A DNA stretch of 64,000 nt, taken from Clostridium sp. 'White wine YQ' (GTDB lineage: Bacteria > Bacillota > Clostridia > Clostridiales > Clostridiaceae). The notes below the pieces were generated by a model. It searched no databases, was not told where the DNA came from, and was given only the letters and a program-made list of their open reading frames with translations. The position numbers were made by a program, and so were the translations under genes. Positions within the stretch are counted from its first letter, which is position 1. Each line of letters opens with the position of its first letter. Where the stretch lies: assembly GCF_028728205.1 (NCBI RefSeq), contig NZ_JAQYUU010000001.1, positions 1,291,318 to 1,355,317 of the forward strand. Direction: 5' to 3'. Shown piece after piece: positions 1-8,628 of the stretch.

Positions 1-597
1 CCCTTGAATCTCTTCCGCCATAGGTAAAATATATTTTCTAGGATGAAATTGAGCTTGATTCTCGAAAATAACAGCAGCTTTTATTTTATAATCAAAAGGT
101 AATTCTTCTGTGTATTTTGCTTTTATTCCAAGCTTTGATGCAGCTTCTACTTCTTTTTCAATTTTATTTATATAGCTTTCATCATTTGTATACACATAAG
201 ATGGTGCTCTTTCAAAATCACAATCTATATTAAGTTCATTTTTAATACTTTCTATAAAATCAATAGAGGACTCATTTGCTTCTGCATATTGTCTTGCCTT
301 TTCTATTCCCATAGAATTAATTATTTTGTTATATATTAGATTATGTTGTGAAGTAACTTTTGCTGTGGTATGACCTGTTGTTCCTGTACCAATTCTACTA
401 GCTTCTATAACTGCAACCTTAAGTCCCTGTTTTTTTAGAATATAAGCAGATGTGATACCCACTATTCCTCCGCCTATAATGACTACATCAACTTTAATAT
501 CTTCTTTTATTGAGTCATAATTAGTTTTATTGGTTGAATCAATCCAATAAGAATTTATTCCTTCAAGTAAGCTCGAATCACTTGTTGTTTTATTCAT
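1..597 (-). CDS. FAD-dependent oxidoreductase, YhfW-like (3' part outside window)
   Basis: Partial gene: the first 199 residues are visible and the frame runs off the left edge. An ADP-binding Rossmann motif (IIGGGIVG, about residues 40-47) follows a 35-residue N-terminal extension. About 30 residues later comes GTGTTGHTTAKVTSQH, typical of the DadA/glycine-oxidase-like proteins related to Bacillus YhfW. Members of that subgroup usually end in a Rieske 2Fe-2S domain, which would lie outside the window and cannot be seen. The ATG at 597 is preceded by a strong ribosome site (GGAGGAG). Probably a cytoplasmic flavoenzyme; substrate unknown. Confidence 0.8.
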   Translation of the reverse strand, partial: MNKTTSDSSLLEGINSYWIDSTNKTNYDSIKEDIKVDVVIIGGGIVGITSAYILKKQGLKVAVIEASRIGTGTTGHTTAKVTSQHNLIYNKIINSMGIEKARQYAEANESSIDFIESIKNELNIDCDFERAPSYVYTNDESYINKIEKEVEAASKLGIKAKYTEELPFDYKIKAAVIFENQAQFHPRKYILPMAEEIQG

Positions 598-682
598 GAT
601 TCTCCTCCTTTCATTATTACAATGTTAGTATTTGAAACTCTTGCCAAATTATTCATATGATAATAACAATATAGAATAAAAA

Positions 683-708
683 AAGACTTACTTTAAAAAG
701 TAAGTCTT
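683..708 (-). terminator. Intrinsic terminator after the lmo0937-type gene
   Basis: A 12-base perfect inverted repeat (AAGACTTACTTT / AAAGTAAGTCTT) is followed on the minus strand by a run of T. It lies 12 bases past the stop of the gene at 721-876. Confidence 0.8.
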
Positions 709-720
709 CCTGTTATAAAA

Positions 721-876
721 TCATAATTTTTCTTTTCTGCCAACAAATAAATCTACTATAAATACAATTGCAGCTGCTAGAAGTAACCAATGTATGAGTA
801 CTCCACCAATTCTAAAGATTAAACCTAAAAGCCAAACTGCAACAACAATAGCACCTAGCCATCTAAGAAGAGTCAT
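721..876 (-). CDS. lmo0937-family small membrane protein
   Basis: This 51-residue protein begins MTLLRWLGAIVVAVWLLGLI and ends in a short basic tail (GRKEKL). It has two hydrophobic segments (about residues 5-20 and 25-45) separated by FRIGGVLIHW. The WLLGLIF...GGLIH-like pattern is that of the tiny lmo0937/DUF5670 membrane proteins, whose function is unknown and which are often stress-induced. The ATG is supported by an AAAGGGTG ribosome site, and the gene ends just before a strong terminator. It is followed by its own terminator and preceded by the Mn catalase gene, so it may belong to the same stress-related transcript. Confidence 0.8.
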   Translation of the reverse strand: MTLLRWLGAIVVAVWLLGLIFRIGGVLIHWLLLAAAIVFIVDLFVGRKEKL

Positions 877-919
877 AGCATTCACCCTTTCACTTTTAAA
901 TTTTTATATAATTAATTCA

Positions 920-1579
920 TTATACAAATTCAGGTTTTTTTACTTCAGGAGAATCAAAATATTTTCCTGGTGTTGATAAATCGAAATAAAGTTTAGAATC
1001 TTCAGTAACACCAAAGTCTTTATTTGAGCCTGTATCTTTTACTCTATTTAATGCTTCCCTAAATAAGGCATTATGTGCCTCTTCACGGTTCAATAGAAAA
1101 TCTATAGTTTCCTTTACATATTTATCATTTATTTGTCTATATAAATATTCATAAACCACCTTAGCTCTTTGTTCTGAAGCTATGTTGGAGAGTAGATCAG
1201 CAACTAAATCACCAGTGACTGTTACATAATTAGCAGTCCATGGAGCACCTGAAGAATTTATCAATACAGGCGATAAACCAGATAACACATGTGATTGTAT
1301 TTCTCCTACATCCACACCATTATAGTTAACATCATGGCCATTTAATAAATTTATTGTTTGTGATACCATTTCCATATGACTTAATTCTTCTGCACCTATA
1401 TCTAAAAATAAATCTTTTATTGCTTGATCCTTTACTCTAAAGCTTTGTGATATATATTGTAAAGCTGCTTTTAATTCCCCGTTGGCACCACCTAATTGTT
1501 CTTGCATCAATACAGCATATTGGGGATTTGGTTTCTCTACTCTAACGTCTCTTAGTAACTTCTTTTCATGCTTAAACAT
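920..1579 (-). CDS. Manganese catalase (CotJC-like)
   Basis: 219 residues of the non-haem Mn catalase / CotJC ferritin-like family, which converts hydrogen peroxide to water and oxygen at a dimanganese centre. The metal ligands can be placed: Glu35 (GANGELKAAL), Glu65 and His68 (GAEELSHMEM), a Glu in ASEQRAKVVYEYL near residue 137, and a His in NREEAHNALF near 170. Length falls between spore-coat CotJC (about 190) and lactobacillus Mn catalase (about 266). The ribosome site GGGAGGTG supports the ATG. No cotJA or cotJB genes are adjacent, so it could be a stand-alone oxidative-stress enzyme or a coat protein. Confidence 0.9.
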   Translation of the reverse strand: MFKHEKKLLRDVRVEKPNPQYAVLMQEQLGGANGELKAALQYISQSFRVKDQAIKDLFLDIGAEELSHMEMVSQTINLLNGHDVNYNGVDVGEIQSHVLSGLSPVLINSSGAPWTANYVTVTGDLVADLLSNIASEQRAKVVYEYLYRQINDKYVKETIDFLLNREEAHNALFREALNRVKDTGSNKDFGVTEDSKLYFDLSTPGKYFDSPEVKKPEFV

Positions 1580-1661
1580 TTATACACCTCCCACACATAT
1601 CATGTATTCTATATTAGTTTTTCTATTTTTTAATAATATATACATTAATAAAAAAACAGCT

Positions 1662-1734
1662 GGTATAGGGCTTAAGTTTAACTAATAACTGATTCATGTA
1701 AGAACAAGTTAAGTTTCCTATAAAATACCTATGA
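1662..1734 (-). repeat. Intergenic structured repeat R1, copy 1 (short form)
   Basis: Shares the outer arms of the longer copies at 10168-10271 and 57278-57380: TATAGGG...TTAAGTTTAACTAATAACT on the left and AAGTTAAGTTTCCTATAAAA on the right. The roughly 34-base inner hairpin of the other two copies is replaced by six bases. The flanking TATAGG/CCTATA and AACT/AGTT pairings are kept. It lies downstream of the minus-strand gene ending at 1810, the same relation to a gene 3' end as the other copies. Orientation is assigned from the covariation described under findings. Confidence 0.75.
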
Positions 1735-1809
1735 GTACCAACTGCATAAATGGAATATATATGAAAAATGAACTTATAATTATTTAATTTAAACATAATA
1801 TATTGGACT

Positions 1810-2238
1810 TTATAGAAAGCCTTTTAATTCATCAACATTTCTCTCCTCAAATTTTAATAGTCTATTTGCAACATCAAGAATTTGTTTATCTTGTTGCTTA
1901 TAATCTTTTATTCTCTTTGTAATATCTATAATACCCATGGTACTACCTCTTATTAACATTTCTGCAATATGAGAAGGAGTTTTGTTAACAAGTGTATTTA
2001 TGTTAATCATTATATATGTAGAAACCTTAGTTAATGTACCAATTCCTTTTGACTCACTATTAAGCTCTTTAAGCTTTCTATCAGCAATATCAAATATTGT
2101 TTTATACTCATTTAATTGTGATTGCAGATTGTTTTTAAATGCTTGATCATTTACCATAGGAATTAATTGTTTTATTGTACTTTCACCCATCTCAGCATTT
2201 TGATAAATATAATTTAATAACTCATTATTTGCATCCAT
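1810..2238 (-). CDS. Helical protein of unknown function, possibly ferritin-like
   Basis: 142 residues from the ATG at 2238, chosen because AGGAGG lies eight bases upstream; an in-frame GTG at 2247 falls inside that ribosome site. The sequence (starting MDANNELLNYIYQNAEMGES) is almost entirely amphipathic helix with no signal peptide or clear membrane span. The layout of four long helices resembles ferritin-like DUF2383-type proteins, but I see no convincing metal-ligand set. It sits beside the Mn catalase and ends about 75 bases before repeat R1 copy 1. A stress or spore-associated role is only a guess from context. Confidence 0.7.
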   Translation of the reverse strand: MDANNELLNYIYQNAEMGESTIKQLIPMVNDQAFKNNLQSQLNEYKTIFDIADRKLKELNSESKGIGTLTKVSTYIMININTLVNKTPSHIAEMLIRGSTMGIIDITKRIKDYKQQDKQILDVANRLLKFEERNVDELKGFL

Positions 2239-2439
2239 AAATATCACCTCCTATAATAATTTGTGTAAATTTCAAAAAATTTATTCTTACATTTCAATAG
2301 ATATATTAAAGCTAATTATGTATAAATCCACGAACAAATACGAATTTGTAATATTATGGTATTATTAAATATATGAACTGTTGCAAATTATTAAGCTCTG
2401 TAAGCTAACTTAAAAATAATGATAGGAGATGTATGTTTA

Positions 2440-3081
2440 ATGATACAATCGAAACTTGTTTGTTTTGATTTAGATGATACTCTAATTAAAGAAATTCATT
2501 CTGTTATGTTACCATGTATTTTAAATGGTAAAGAAAAAGAACACTCTCTCATTCAACAACAGGAAGAGGAAGGGATTCTTGACTACATTTTAGCAGATTA
2601 TCATAGAGCTGAATTACTATTAGGTCTTGAAGAATATAAAATAGCTGAATCTTTTCTAAAAATTGCAAAACCTATAAAAAATATCAAAAGTGTAGTTGAA
2701 GCATTGCATGAGCAAAATATAAAATGTATTGTAATTACTGTCGGTCCAAAGCAAGTAGCCAAAGTTGTATCTAGTATTTGGGGATTCGACTATTATTATG
2801 GGAGCGATTATGAGGTAATTGAAGGGATATTTACTGGTAAAATTCTGAATTATATTTCAGCAGAACAAAAGATCTCTTGTTTACAAGATTTCTGTAAAAA
2901 TAATGGTATTAAACCAGAAGAGTGTATTGCTATTGGAGATGGTTCAACAGATATTCCAATGTTTGATTATTGTGGAAAATCCATAGCCATAAATAGTCCT
3001 TCAAAAGTCAAAATGAGAGCAAAGTATTCAGTAGATACAGATGATTTAGCGGATATTCTTAAATATATATTATCTAGATAA
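2440..3081 (+). CDS. HAD-family phosphatase (SerB-like)
   Basis: 213 residues of the haloacid dehalogenase superfamily, HAD-IB type. Motif I is FDLDDT with nucleophile Asp10 and acid Asp12, motif II is the Thr100 region (CIVITVG), and motif III is IGDGSTDIPM with Asp167 and Asp171. A helical cap lies between motifs I and II, as in phosphoserine phosphatases. The ATG at 2440 is preferred over the one at 2419 because AGGAG lies between them. It is one of few plus-strand genes here, has its own terminator, and is flanked by opposite-strand genes. The substrate cannot be fixed; serine biosynthesis is possible but has no support from neighbours. Confidence 0.85.
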   Translation: MIQSKLVCFDLDDTLIKEIHSVMLPCILNGKEKEHSLIQQQEEEGILDYILADYHRAELLLGLEEYKIAESFLKIAKPIKNIKSVVEALHEQNIKCIVITVGPKQVAKVVSSIWGFDYYYGSDYEVIEGIFTGKILNYISAEQKISCLQDFCKNNGIKPEECIAIGDGSTDIPMFDYCGKSIAINSPSKVKMRAKYSVDTDDLADILKYILSR

Positions 3082-3120
3082 TTCAAAAAATGTATAATTT
3101 GCATTTAATTAATACGAACT

Positions 3121-3151
3121 AAAGTCCAGCAAATAAACTTGCTGGACTTTT
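3121..3151 (+). terminator. Intrinsic terminator of the HAD phosphatase gene
   Basis: Stem AAAGTCCAGCAA / TTGCTGGACTTT with a six-base loop and a short T run on the plus strand, 40 bases past the stop codon. Confidence 0.8.
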
Positions 3152-3195
3152 AAACACACCCTACTATATTTACACATATAAAAATCTATAAAAAA

Positions 3196-3219
3196 GGAAG
3201 CCAGAATTACTGGCCTCCC
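3196..3219 (-). terminator. Intrinsic terminator of the chitinase gene
   Basis: Read on the minus strand, GGAGGCCAG and CTGGCTTCC form a stem (one mismatch) followed by TTTTTT, 26 bases past the chitinase stop. Confidence 0.8.
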
Positions 3220-3244
3220 TAACGTTAAATATTTACAATAAAAT

Positions 3245-4753
3245 CTACTGGGCTTTCCAAAGGGCAGGAACATTTGGTGGTTCCCAGCCTATTAGAGAAG
3301 TATGACCTTGTAAACAAACATAAGTTATTCCGTTATAAGTTACTAAATCTCCAACCTTATATGCTGTATTTGGAGCCCATGCTAGTACACCACCTGGGTT
3401 TGTATTATCTGCTTGCGTTTTAACTGTAATTGATGATGACCAAGCACTTGTGCCTGCAGAATTCACTGCTCTTACCATATACGTATGATTTGAATCTGCT
3501 ACTAAATTTTTATTTTGATATGGACTAGTTACATTTGTAATTATATTACCATCTACACTAATGTCATAGCTAGTTGCATTTGAAACTAGATTCCAACTTA
3601 CATTTATTTGCGATGAACTAACTGAAGCTCCTGACAAACCTGTTGGCACTGCCGGAACAGTAGTTACAGGTGGTGGATTTACACCGTCAAAATATGCTCT
3701 ATAATTGTTTGAGAATTCATAATTATTTTTTGCATCCCAATTTATTGACCAAGTCATTAGTCCTCTAAATCCAGTATATCCACTTGAATTAACAAGTTTA
3801 TAGGTTCCTCCATATGAAACACCCTTAATTATATAATCTAGAGCTTTTTTCATTTCAGTTGGGCTTATATATCCTCCACTTGGAGCTGCTGCAGCGCTTG
3901 CTGGAAGACCAATCATAACTTGATCTTGTCTAAGTGCAGGAAATACATTACTTGAGTTTCCTGCTATAGGAAATCCATGAAGTAACATCTCTGCCATGGC
4001 AACTTCATAATCTGCTGTACCTTGAGTATAAGTTTTTCCGTCAAGACCTGCTCCACTACCTGCATTATAATGCTGAACATGAATGTAGGTAAGCTTGTCC
4101 CTTATACCATAAATAATTGGTAAATATGCTCCCCATATATTCCCGTAGGCTGTATATCCACCTTGCACATATGCAGTTTCAGGAGCCATACTAACTATGA
4201 AATTAGAACCATAATGATCACTGATTTCTCTAATTGCTGATATTAGATTTACTATCTGAGGAGTATTAGGATTTTTAAAATCATTATCTCCTCCGTTTAA
4301 TACGATACCAGATTCAAGGTCAATATCGATACCATTAAACCCATACTTGTCAATAATTGAAATCATAGAGTTAACGAATTTTTGTTTTGAAGCACTATCA
4401 GGTAAAAGAACTACTCCATTTTGTCCCCCTATTGAAAGGACAACTTTTTTACCTAAGCTGTTTAGATAAGCAATGTCAGACTTGAAATCTGCGTCAGAAC
4501 CTGTAACCGGAGAGAATTGCATGGTGCATCTATCTCCACCTGATTCTCCAAATGCTACATTGATAACATCCCATTTTGAGGATACATTCCTAAGGTTTAT
4601 TATCCCTGTACCATTATCAAAATTGTGCCAATAACCAACTAAGAGTCTAGTATTAAGAGAAGTGGCTGCAACAGTACTATAGCCAGGTATTAAAGTAAAT
4701 AGTAGTATTACTGCTAACAACGTGGGGAATAGTAGTTTAAGACCTTTTTTCAT
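3245..4753 (-). CDS. Secreted chitinase, GH18 with Fn3 and CBM5/12
   Basis: 502 residues. A signal peptide covers about the first 30 (MKKGLKLLFPTLLAVILLFT then ...STVAA). The GH18 barrel follows, with the SxGG strand (LSIGG, 106-110) and the catalytic motif NGIDIDLE (140-147), Glu147 being the proton donor. A fibronectin type III domain lies around 365-450. A C-terminal chitin-binding module (about 455-502) has the WAPNTAYKVGDLVTYNGITY pattern. It hydrolyses beta-1,4 GlcNAc polymers outside the cell. The ATG at 4753 is preferred to the in-frame TTG at 4762, which sits directly on the AGGAGT ribosome site. Single-gene transcript ending at its own terminator. Confidence 0.93.
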   Translation of the reverse strand: MKKGLKLLFPTLLAVILLFTLIPGYSTVAATSLNTRLLVGYWHNFDNGTGIINLRNVSSKWDVINVAFGESGGDRCTMQFSPVTGSDADFKSDIAYLNSLGKKVVLSIGGQNGVVLLPDSASKQKFVNSMISIIDKYGFNGIDIDLESGIVLNGGDNDFKNPNTPQIVNLISAIREISDHYGSNFIVSMAPETAYVQGGYTAYGNIWGAYLPIIYGIRDKLTYIHVQHYNAGSGAGLDGKTYTQGTADYEVAMAEMLLHGFPIAGNSSNVFPALRQDQVMIGLPASAAAAPSGGYISPTEMKKALDYIIKGVSYGGTYKLVNSSGYTGFRGLMTWSINWDAKNNYEFSNNYRAYFDGVNPPPVTTVPAVPTGLSGASVSSSQINVSWNLVSNATSYDISVDGNIITNVTSPYQNKNLVADSNHTYMVRAVNSAGTSAWSSSITVKTQADNTNPGGVLAWAPNTAYKVGDLVTYNGITYVCLQGHTSLIGWEPPNVPALWKAQ

Positions 4754-4915
4754 TTTAATCAAACTCCTTTCATTTTTATTTATGTCAATATTTTAAGTTC
4801 TAATTAATTACTATCCCATGCGTACACTATACCATTATTATACATAATTTACAATATGTTTCTGGCAATATTTTAAAGTTATTTAATTTTTTATTAAAAA
4901 TTTTGATAAAATAAA

Positions 4916-4943
4916 GCCCTAAGCATTTATAAAAGCTTAGGGC
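4916..4943 (-). terminator. Intrinsic terminator of dacF
   Basis: Nine-base perfect stem GCCCTAAGC / GCTTAGGGC with a ten-base loop; the minus-strand downstream side is T-rich. It begins nine bases past the dacF stop. Confidence 0.85.
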
Positions 4944-4951
4944 CTCCATTA

Positions 4952-6124
4952 TTAAACTCCACCTTTAAATAAGTTTTTAAAATTATATTTTAGATTATCA
5001 AAGAATCCACCTTTCTTAACGTCCCTATCTGAATATATCTCAACTTCTCCAACTTTATCTTTTCCAAGATAATATTCACAAGTACCTATGGTTTCTCCTT
5101 TTGCATATGCTTTCTTACTTTCATCTAATACAATCTTTTGTTCTAGTTTTTCATTAACTCCTCTTGGTAATACAACCACTAAATCAGCTTTGGCTTTTGC
5201 TATAAAGAATTTATCTCCTGCTTTATTTAATGGTACCTTCACCACATCTCCATCTTTATCAAGAACTTTCTTACCCTCAAATTTTGAAAAACCAAAATTT
5301 AATAACATTGAAGCGTCTCTATTTCTTATTTTGAATGTAGGTGCTCCCATAATAACTGCAAGCATTCTTACACCTTCACGAGATGCTGTTGCAGATATAC
5401 AATATTTTGCTTCTGCTGTATATCCAGTTTTTAATCCATCACAACCTTTAAAAAATCTTACTAGTTTATTATGATTTACTAGTTCGATTGGGCTTTTTCT
5501 TCCCTCTGATATTGTCTCCATATATATTCCAGAGTATTTTAAAATTGTTGGATGCTTTAATAATTCCATTGACATTATTGAAATATCATTTGCAGTTGTC
5601 ATGTGTCCATCTGCTGGCAATCCTGTACAGTTTTTGAAAGTTGTATCTTTCATACCTAGTTCTTTTGCTCTCTCATTCATTCTTCCTACAAATGCTTCCT
5701 CAGTACCTGCAAGATATTCTGCCATAGCAACTGCAGCATCATTTCCAGATGCAATTGCAATTCCTTTTAAGATTTCTTCAACAGTTCTTACTTCACCAGT
5801 ATCTAGTAGCATAGTGCTACCACCCATTTTCTTTGCATTTTCAGAAGCTGTAATTTTATCAGATAATTTTATCTTTCCTGAATCAATAGCTTCCATAGCA
5901 AGCAGCATAGTCATTATTTTAGTTACTGATGCTGGTGCAAACTTTTCGTGAGAATTTTTTTCAAAAATCACTTTTCCTGTAGTTGGCTCAATTAGCATAG
6001 CGCTTTTTGCTTCAACATTTATTCCTGACTCCGGCTCTGCTGCCATAGCTGGAATACTTATCATTGAAAAGATGCTTGTTACAATTAATATTTTTGCTAT
6101 TAGTTTATTGTTGAACTTTATCAT
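4952..6124 (-). CDS. dacF: D-alanyl-D-alanine carboxypeptidase (DacF-type PBP)
   Basis: 390 residues of peptidase family S11, which trims the terminal D-Ala from peptidoglycan stem peptides on the outer face of the membrane. A signal peptide ends near residue 29 (AMAAE). Active-site motifs are SVTK (66-69), SGN (126-128) and KTG (232-234), with a PBP5-type C-terminal beta domain and a final basic amphipathic segment that could anchor it. The ATG at 6124 follows GGGAGG; the longer TTG form would include the ribosome site. The neighbour pdp parallels the Bacillus drm-pupG-dacF order. A sigma-F-like promoter upstream fits the forespore role of Bacillus DacF. Confidence 0.9.
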   Translation of the reverse strand: MIKFNNKLIAKILIVTSIFSMISIPAMAAEPESGINVEAKSAMLIEPTTGKVIFEKNSHEKFAPASVTKIMTMLLAMEAIDSGKIKLSDKITASENAKKMGGSTMLLDTGEVRTVEEILKGIAIASGNDAAVAMAEYLAGTEEAFVGRMNERAKELGMKDTTFKNCTGLPADGHMTTANDISIMSMELLKHPTILKYSGIYMETISEGRKSPIELVNHNKLVRFFKGCDGLKTGYTAEAKYCISATASREGVRMLAVIMGAPTFKIRNRDASMLLNFGFSKFEGKKVLDKDGDVVKVPLNKAGDKFFIAKAKADLVVVLPRGVNEKLEQKIVLDESKKAYAKGETIGTCEYYLGKDKVGEVEIYSDRDVKKGGFFDNLKYNFKNLFKGGV

Positions 6125-6147
6125 TTGCAATCCTCCCTTCAAAAAGT

Positions 6148-6176
6148 ATTTTTACCAAAAAAAAAATAATAATACC
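6148..6176 (-). promoter_or_regulatory. Candidate sigma-F promoter of dacF
   Basis: On the minus strand, GGTAAAAAT (6156 to 6148) fits the sigma-F -10 pattern GGnnAnAnT exactly, and GTATT lies 14 bases upstream as a partial -35. It sits between the pdp terminator and dacF, about 25 bases before the ATG. Bacillus dacF is sigma-F dependent. The spacer is an A/T run, so chance similarity is possible. Confidence 0.4.
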
Positions 6177-6182
6177 AAAAAT

Positions 6183-6205
6183 AAAAAGGCTATAATAGCC
6201 TTTTT
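6183..6205 (-). terminator. Intrinsic terminator of pdp
   Basis: AAAAAGGCTATAATAGCC hairpin flanked by A and T runs, so it can act in either direction. It lies between the dacF start and the pdp region. Confidence 0.75.
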
Positions 6206-6228
6206 ATTTTTATATATTTAAAATTATA

Positions 6229-7536
6229 TTATTCAGTAATCACATCGTAAATTAATGTCTTAGTCACATTTTCGCCTTGCTGAATTTCATAATTATTTAG
6301 TAGGTCTTCTACAGCCTTATCAGCTTTTTCTTTATCATTTGCGTAGATTTCAGCGAGTACATCTCCACTCTTAACATAGTCACCTTTTTTCTTATGAAGT
6401 ACTATGCCTACTGAAAGATCTATAGTTGCTTCTTTCGTAGCTCTACCAGCACCTAATTCCATAGCAATTAGTCCAACTTTTTCTGCATGAATCTTATTTA
6501 TATATCCTTCTTTTTTAGACACCACAGGAATTATGTATTTAGCATCAAGTAGTTTTTCTGGGTTATCAATAAGTTCAGAATCTCCTCCTTGAGCTTCAAC
6601 AAATTCTTTAAATTTATCTAAGGCTTTACCATTTTCTATATTTTTAATTAATAGCTCTTTTGCCTCGTCAACTGTATTAGCTTTGCCTGCAAGAACGACC
6701 ATATAACTTCCTAAGGTTAAACATAACTCTTCTAAATCCTTTGGACCGTTTCCCTTTAATGTGTCAATGGCCTCTTTTACTTCAAGAGCATTGCCTATAC
6801 CATATCCAAGTGGCTCATCCATATCTGAAATAATTGCTACAGTTTTTCTTCCTACATTCTTTCCTATTTCAACCATTTCTTTTGCCAAATATCTTGCACT
6901 TTCAATATCCTTCATAAAAGCGCCTTCTCCAACCTTAACGTCTAATACAATTGCGTCAGCACCTGCTGCTATTTTCTTAGACATTATACTTGATGCAATA
7001 AGAGAAACATTATCTACAGTAGCAGTTACATCTCTTAAAGCATATAATTTCTTATCTGCTGGAGCTAAGTTTCCTGTTTGAGCTGCTAATGCAATTTTAT
7101 GTTTATTTACATTTTCAATGAATTTATCTTTACTTAAATCCATTGAAAAACCTGGGAAGGATTCTAACTTATCTATAGTACCACCAGTATGTCCAAGACC
7201 TCTACCAGACATCTTTGCTACAGGTATACCTAATGAAGCTACAAGAGGTCCTAAAACCATTGTAGTAGTGTCTCCAACCCCTCCAGTAGAATGTTTATCT
7301 ACCTTAATTCCTTCAATAGCATTAAGATCTAAAATGTCTCCTGAGTTTACCATTGCCATTGTTAAATCAGCTGTCTCTCTTTTATTCATCTTCTGAAAAT
7401 ATATTGACATAAGTAATGCAGATACCTGATAGTCTGGAATTGATCCATCAGTATACCCATTTACGAAGAAATCTATTTCCTCCTTTGTAAGCTCATTTCC
7501 GTTTCTCTTTTTTTGAATAATATCGTACATTCTCAT
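6229..7536 (-). CDS. pdp: Pyrimidine-nucleoside phosphorylase
   Basis: 435 residues, the usual length for the family. It cleaves uridine, thymidine and deoxyuridine with phosphate to give the free base and (deoxy)ribose-1-phosphate in the cytoplasm. The phosphate-binding signature KHSTGGVGD begins at residue 81, followed by the glycine-rich [11 protein letters not shown] segment. A C-terminal alpha/beta domain with the biotinyl-like fold ([17 protein letters not shown]) closes the protein. The start at 7536 has AGGAGG eight bases upstream; the longer form to 7569 includes that site. Likely transcribed alone or with the upstream xerD-like gene (70-base gap), ending at the hairpin before dacF. 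Confidence 0.93.
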   Translation of the reverse strand: MRMYDIIQKKRNGNELTKEEIDFFVNGYTDGSIPDYQVSALLMSIYFQKMNKRETADLTMAMVNSGDILDLNAIEGIKVDKHSTGGVGDTTTMVLGPLVASLGIPVAKMSGRGLGHTGGTIDKLESFPGFSMDLSKDKFIENVNKHKIALAAQTGNLAPADKKLYALRDVTATVDNVSLIASSIMSKKIAAGADAIVLDVKVGEGAFMKDIESARYLAKEMVEIGKNVGRKTVAIISDMDEPLGYGIGNALEVKEAIDTLKGNGPKDLEELCLTLGSYMVVLAGKANTVDEAKELLIKNIENGKALDKFKEFVEAQGGDSELIDNPEKLLDAKYIIPVVSKKEGYINKIHAEKVGLIAMELGAGRATKEATIDLSVGIVLHKKKGDYVKSGDVLAEIYANDKEKADKAVEDLLNNYEIQQGENVTKTLIYDVITE

Positions 7537-7606
7537 ATATAATTCCTCCTTATGTGTAATCGCTAACATATTATTATCTAATAAAGGGACAAAATAAATG
7601 TCCCAT

Positions 7607-8485
7607 TTATGCTCTTGGATGTGACCTTTTATAAATTATATTAAGTCTGTCAGAGTTAATTATTTCATAATAGGTATCCATATAAGTTAACACTTGATTG
7701 CCTAAAAGTTTTTGTACTGCCCTTACATTAGCACCATTTTGCAATAAATGAACCGCAAAAGAATGTCTAAAGGTATTTAAGTTTACTGTTTTACTTATCC
7801 CTGCTCTTTCGCAATATGATTTTACAATTCTCCAAACACCTTGTCTTGTAAGCTTATTCCCATTTAAATTAATGAAAACATATGGGGAATTTAAATAGCT
7901 AATCCTATCTCTTTCAGCCAAATAAACTTTTAATGCTTTTACTGCAGATGAACCTATAGGAATTAATCTCTCAGTATTTCTATTATCTGTACAATTTACA
8001 TATGAGAGTTCCATATTAATATCTTGTAATTTTAATGAAGTTAACTCGCTAACTTTCATACCAGTTGCATACATAACTTCTAAGAGAGCCTTGTCTCTAA
8101 TACCTTTAATACTATCGTTCTCTACAATATTGATTATCCTATCAATTTCTTCAACTGTCAATATTTCTGGAATTCTTTTAGTCAAATTTGTTGTTTTATA
8201 ATTAATTTCTGGTATTTCTTTAATCAATGAACTCTTTTTCATAAAACCGTAAAAGTTTCTTATAGAAATAATTATTCTATTTATACTTCTTTCACTTTTA
8301 CCTTCTTGTACCAAAAAATTAATATAATTAGTGATAGTTTTTTCATCTGTATCTAACAATTCAATCTTTCTGTCTCTTAAGAATTTATTATACAGGGTAA
8401 TATCTGTTACATAAGCTAAAACCGTATTCTTGCTTTTTGAACTTTCCCGTAAATATTCCTCATATTTTTTTAATATCTCCTTCAT
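7607..8485 (-). CDS. XerD-like tyrosine recombinase family protein, active site degraded
   Basis: 292 residues from the ATG at 8485 (GGGAGAG upstream). An N-terminal SAM-like core-binding domain (about 1-95) and a C-terminal phage-integrase domain (about 105-285) match XerC/XerD over the full length. Four of the six catalytic positions are altered. The first Arg is Lys144 ([10 protein letters not shown]), the beta-hairpin Lys aligns with Asn168 (TDNRNTERL), and both His positions are Asn237 (NTFRHSF) and Asn263 (LLGNQV). Only Arg240 and the nucleophile Tyr272 remain. Strand cleavage is unlikely, so a DNA-binding or purely structural role is the better inference. The xerD-spoIIM-nudF order is conserved in clostridia, and no mobile-element signs surround it. 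Confidence 0.85.
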   Translation of the reverse strand: MKEILKKYEEYLRESSKSKNTVLAYVTDITLYNKFLRDRKIELLDTDEKTITNYINFLVQEGKSERSINRIIISIRNFYGFMKKSSLIKEIPEINYKTTNLTKRIPEILTVEEIDRIINIVENDSIKGIRDKALLEVMYATGMKVSELTSLKLQDINMELSYVNCTDNRNTERLIPIGSSAVKALKVYLAERDRISYLNSPYVFINLNGNKLTRQGVWRIVKSYCERAGISKTVNLNTFRHSFAVHLLQNGANVRAVQKLLGNQVLTYMDTYYEIINSDRLNIIYKRSHPRA

Positions 8486-8628
8486 TTTACTCTCCCATAA
8501 AATTGATTGAATTAAAGATCTTAAGAGTTTTAGCAATAAATTTCAGTCTACGTTGCATAAAAATTGAGGGCTAGAAAATTTTTATGTTCCCATAAACCAA
8601 TATTTCAACTTAAACCCTGAAACATATT

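Noticed and set aside
4313-4336. GH18 catalytic motif begins with Asn instead of Asp (NGIDIDLE).
   Set aside because: The three residues that matter most (Asp, Asp, Glu) are present; Asn at the first position occurs in active chitinases.
5088-5951. Long open frames antisense to dacF (116-128 codons).
   Set aside because: They lie wholly opposite a well-supported gene, lack ribosome sites and have composition typical of antisense shadow.
7607-8485. Integron, phage or integrative element marked by the xerD-like gene.
   Set aside because: Flanking genes are conserved core genes, no attachment-site repeats or tRNA gene are seen, and composition matches the neighbours.
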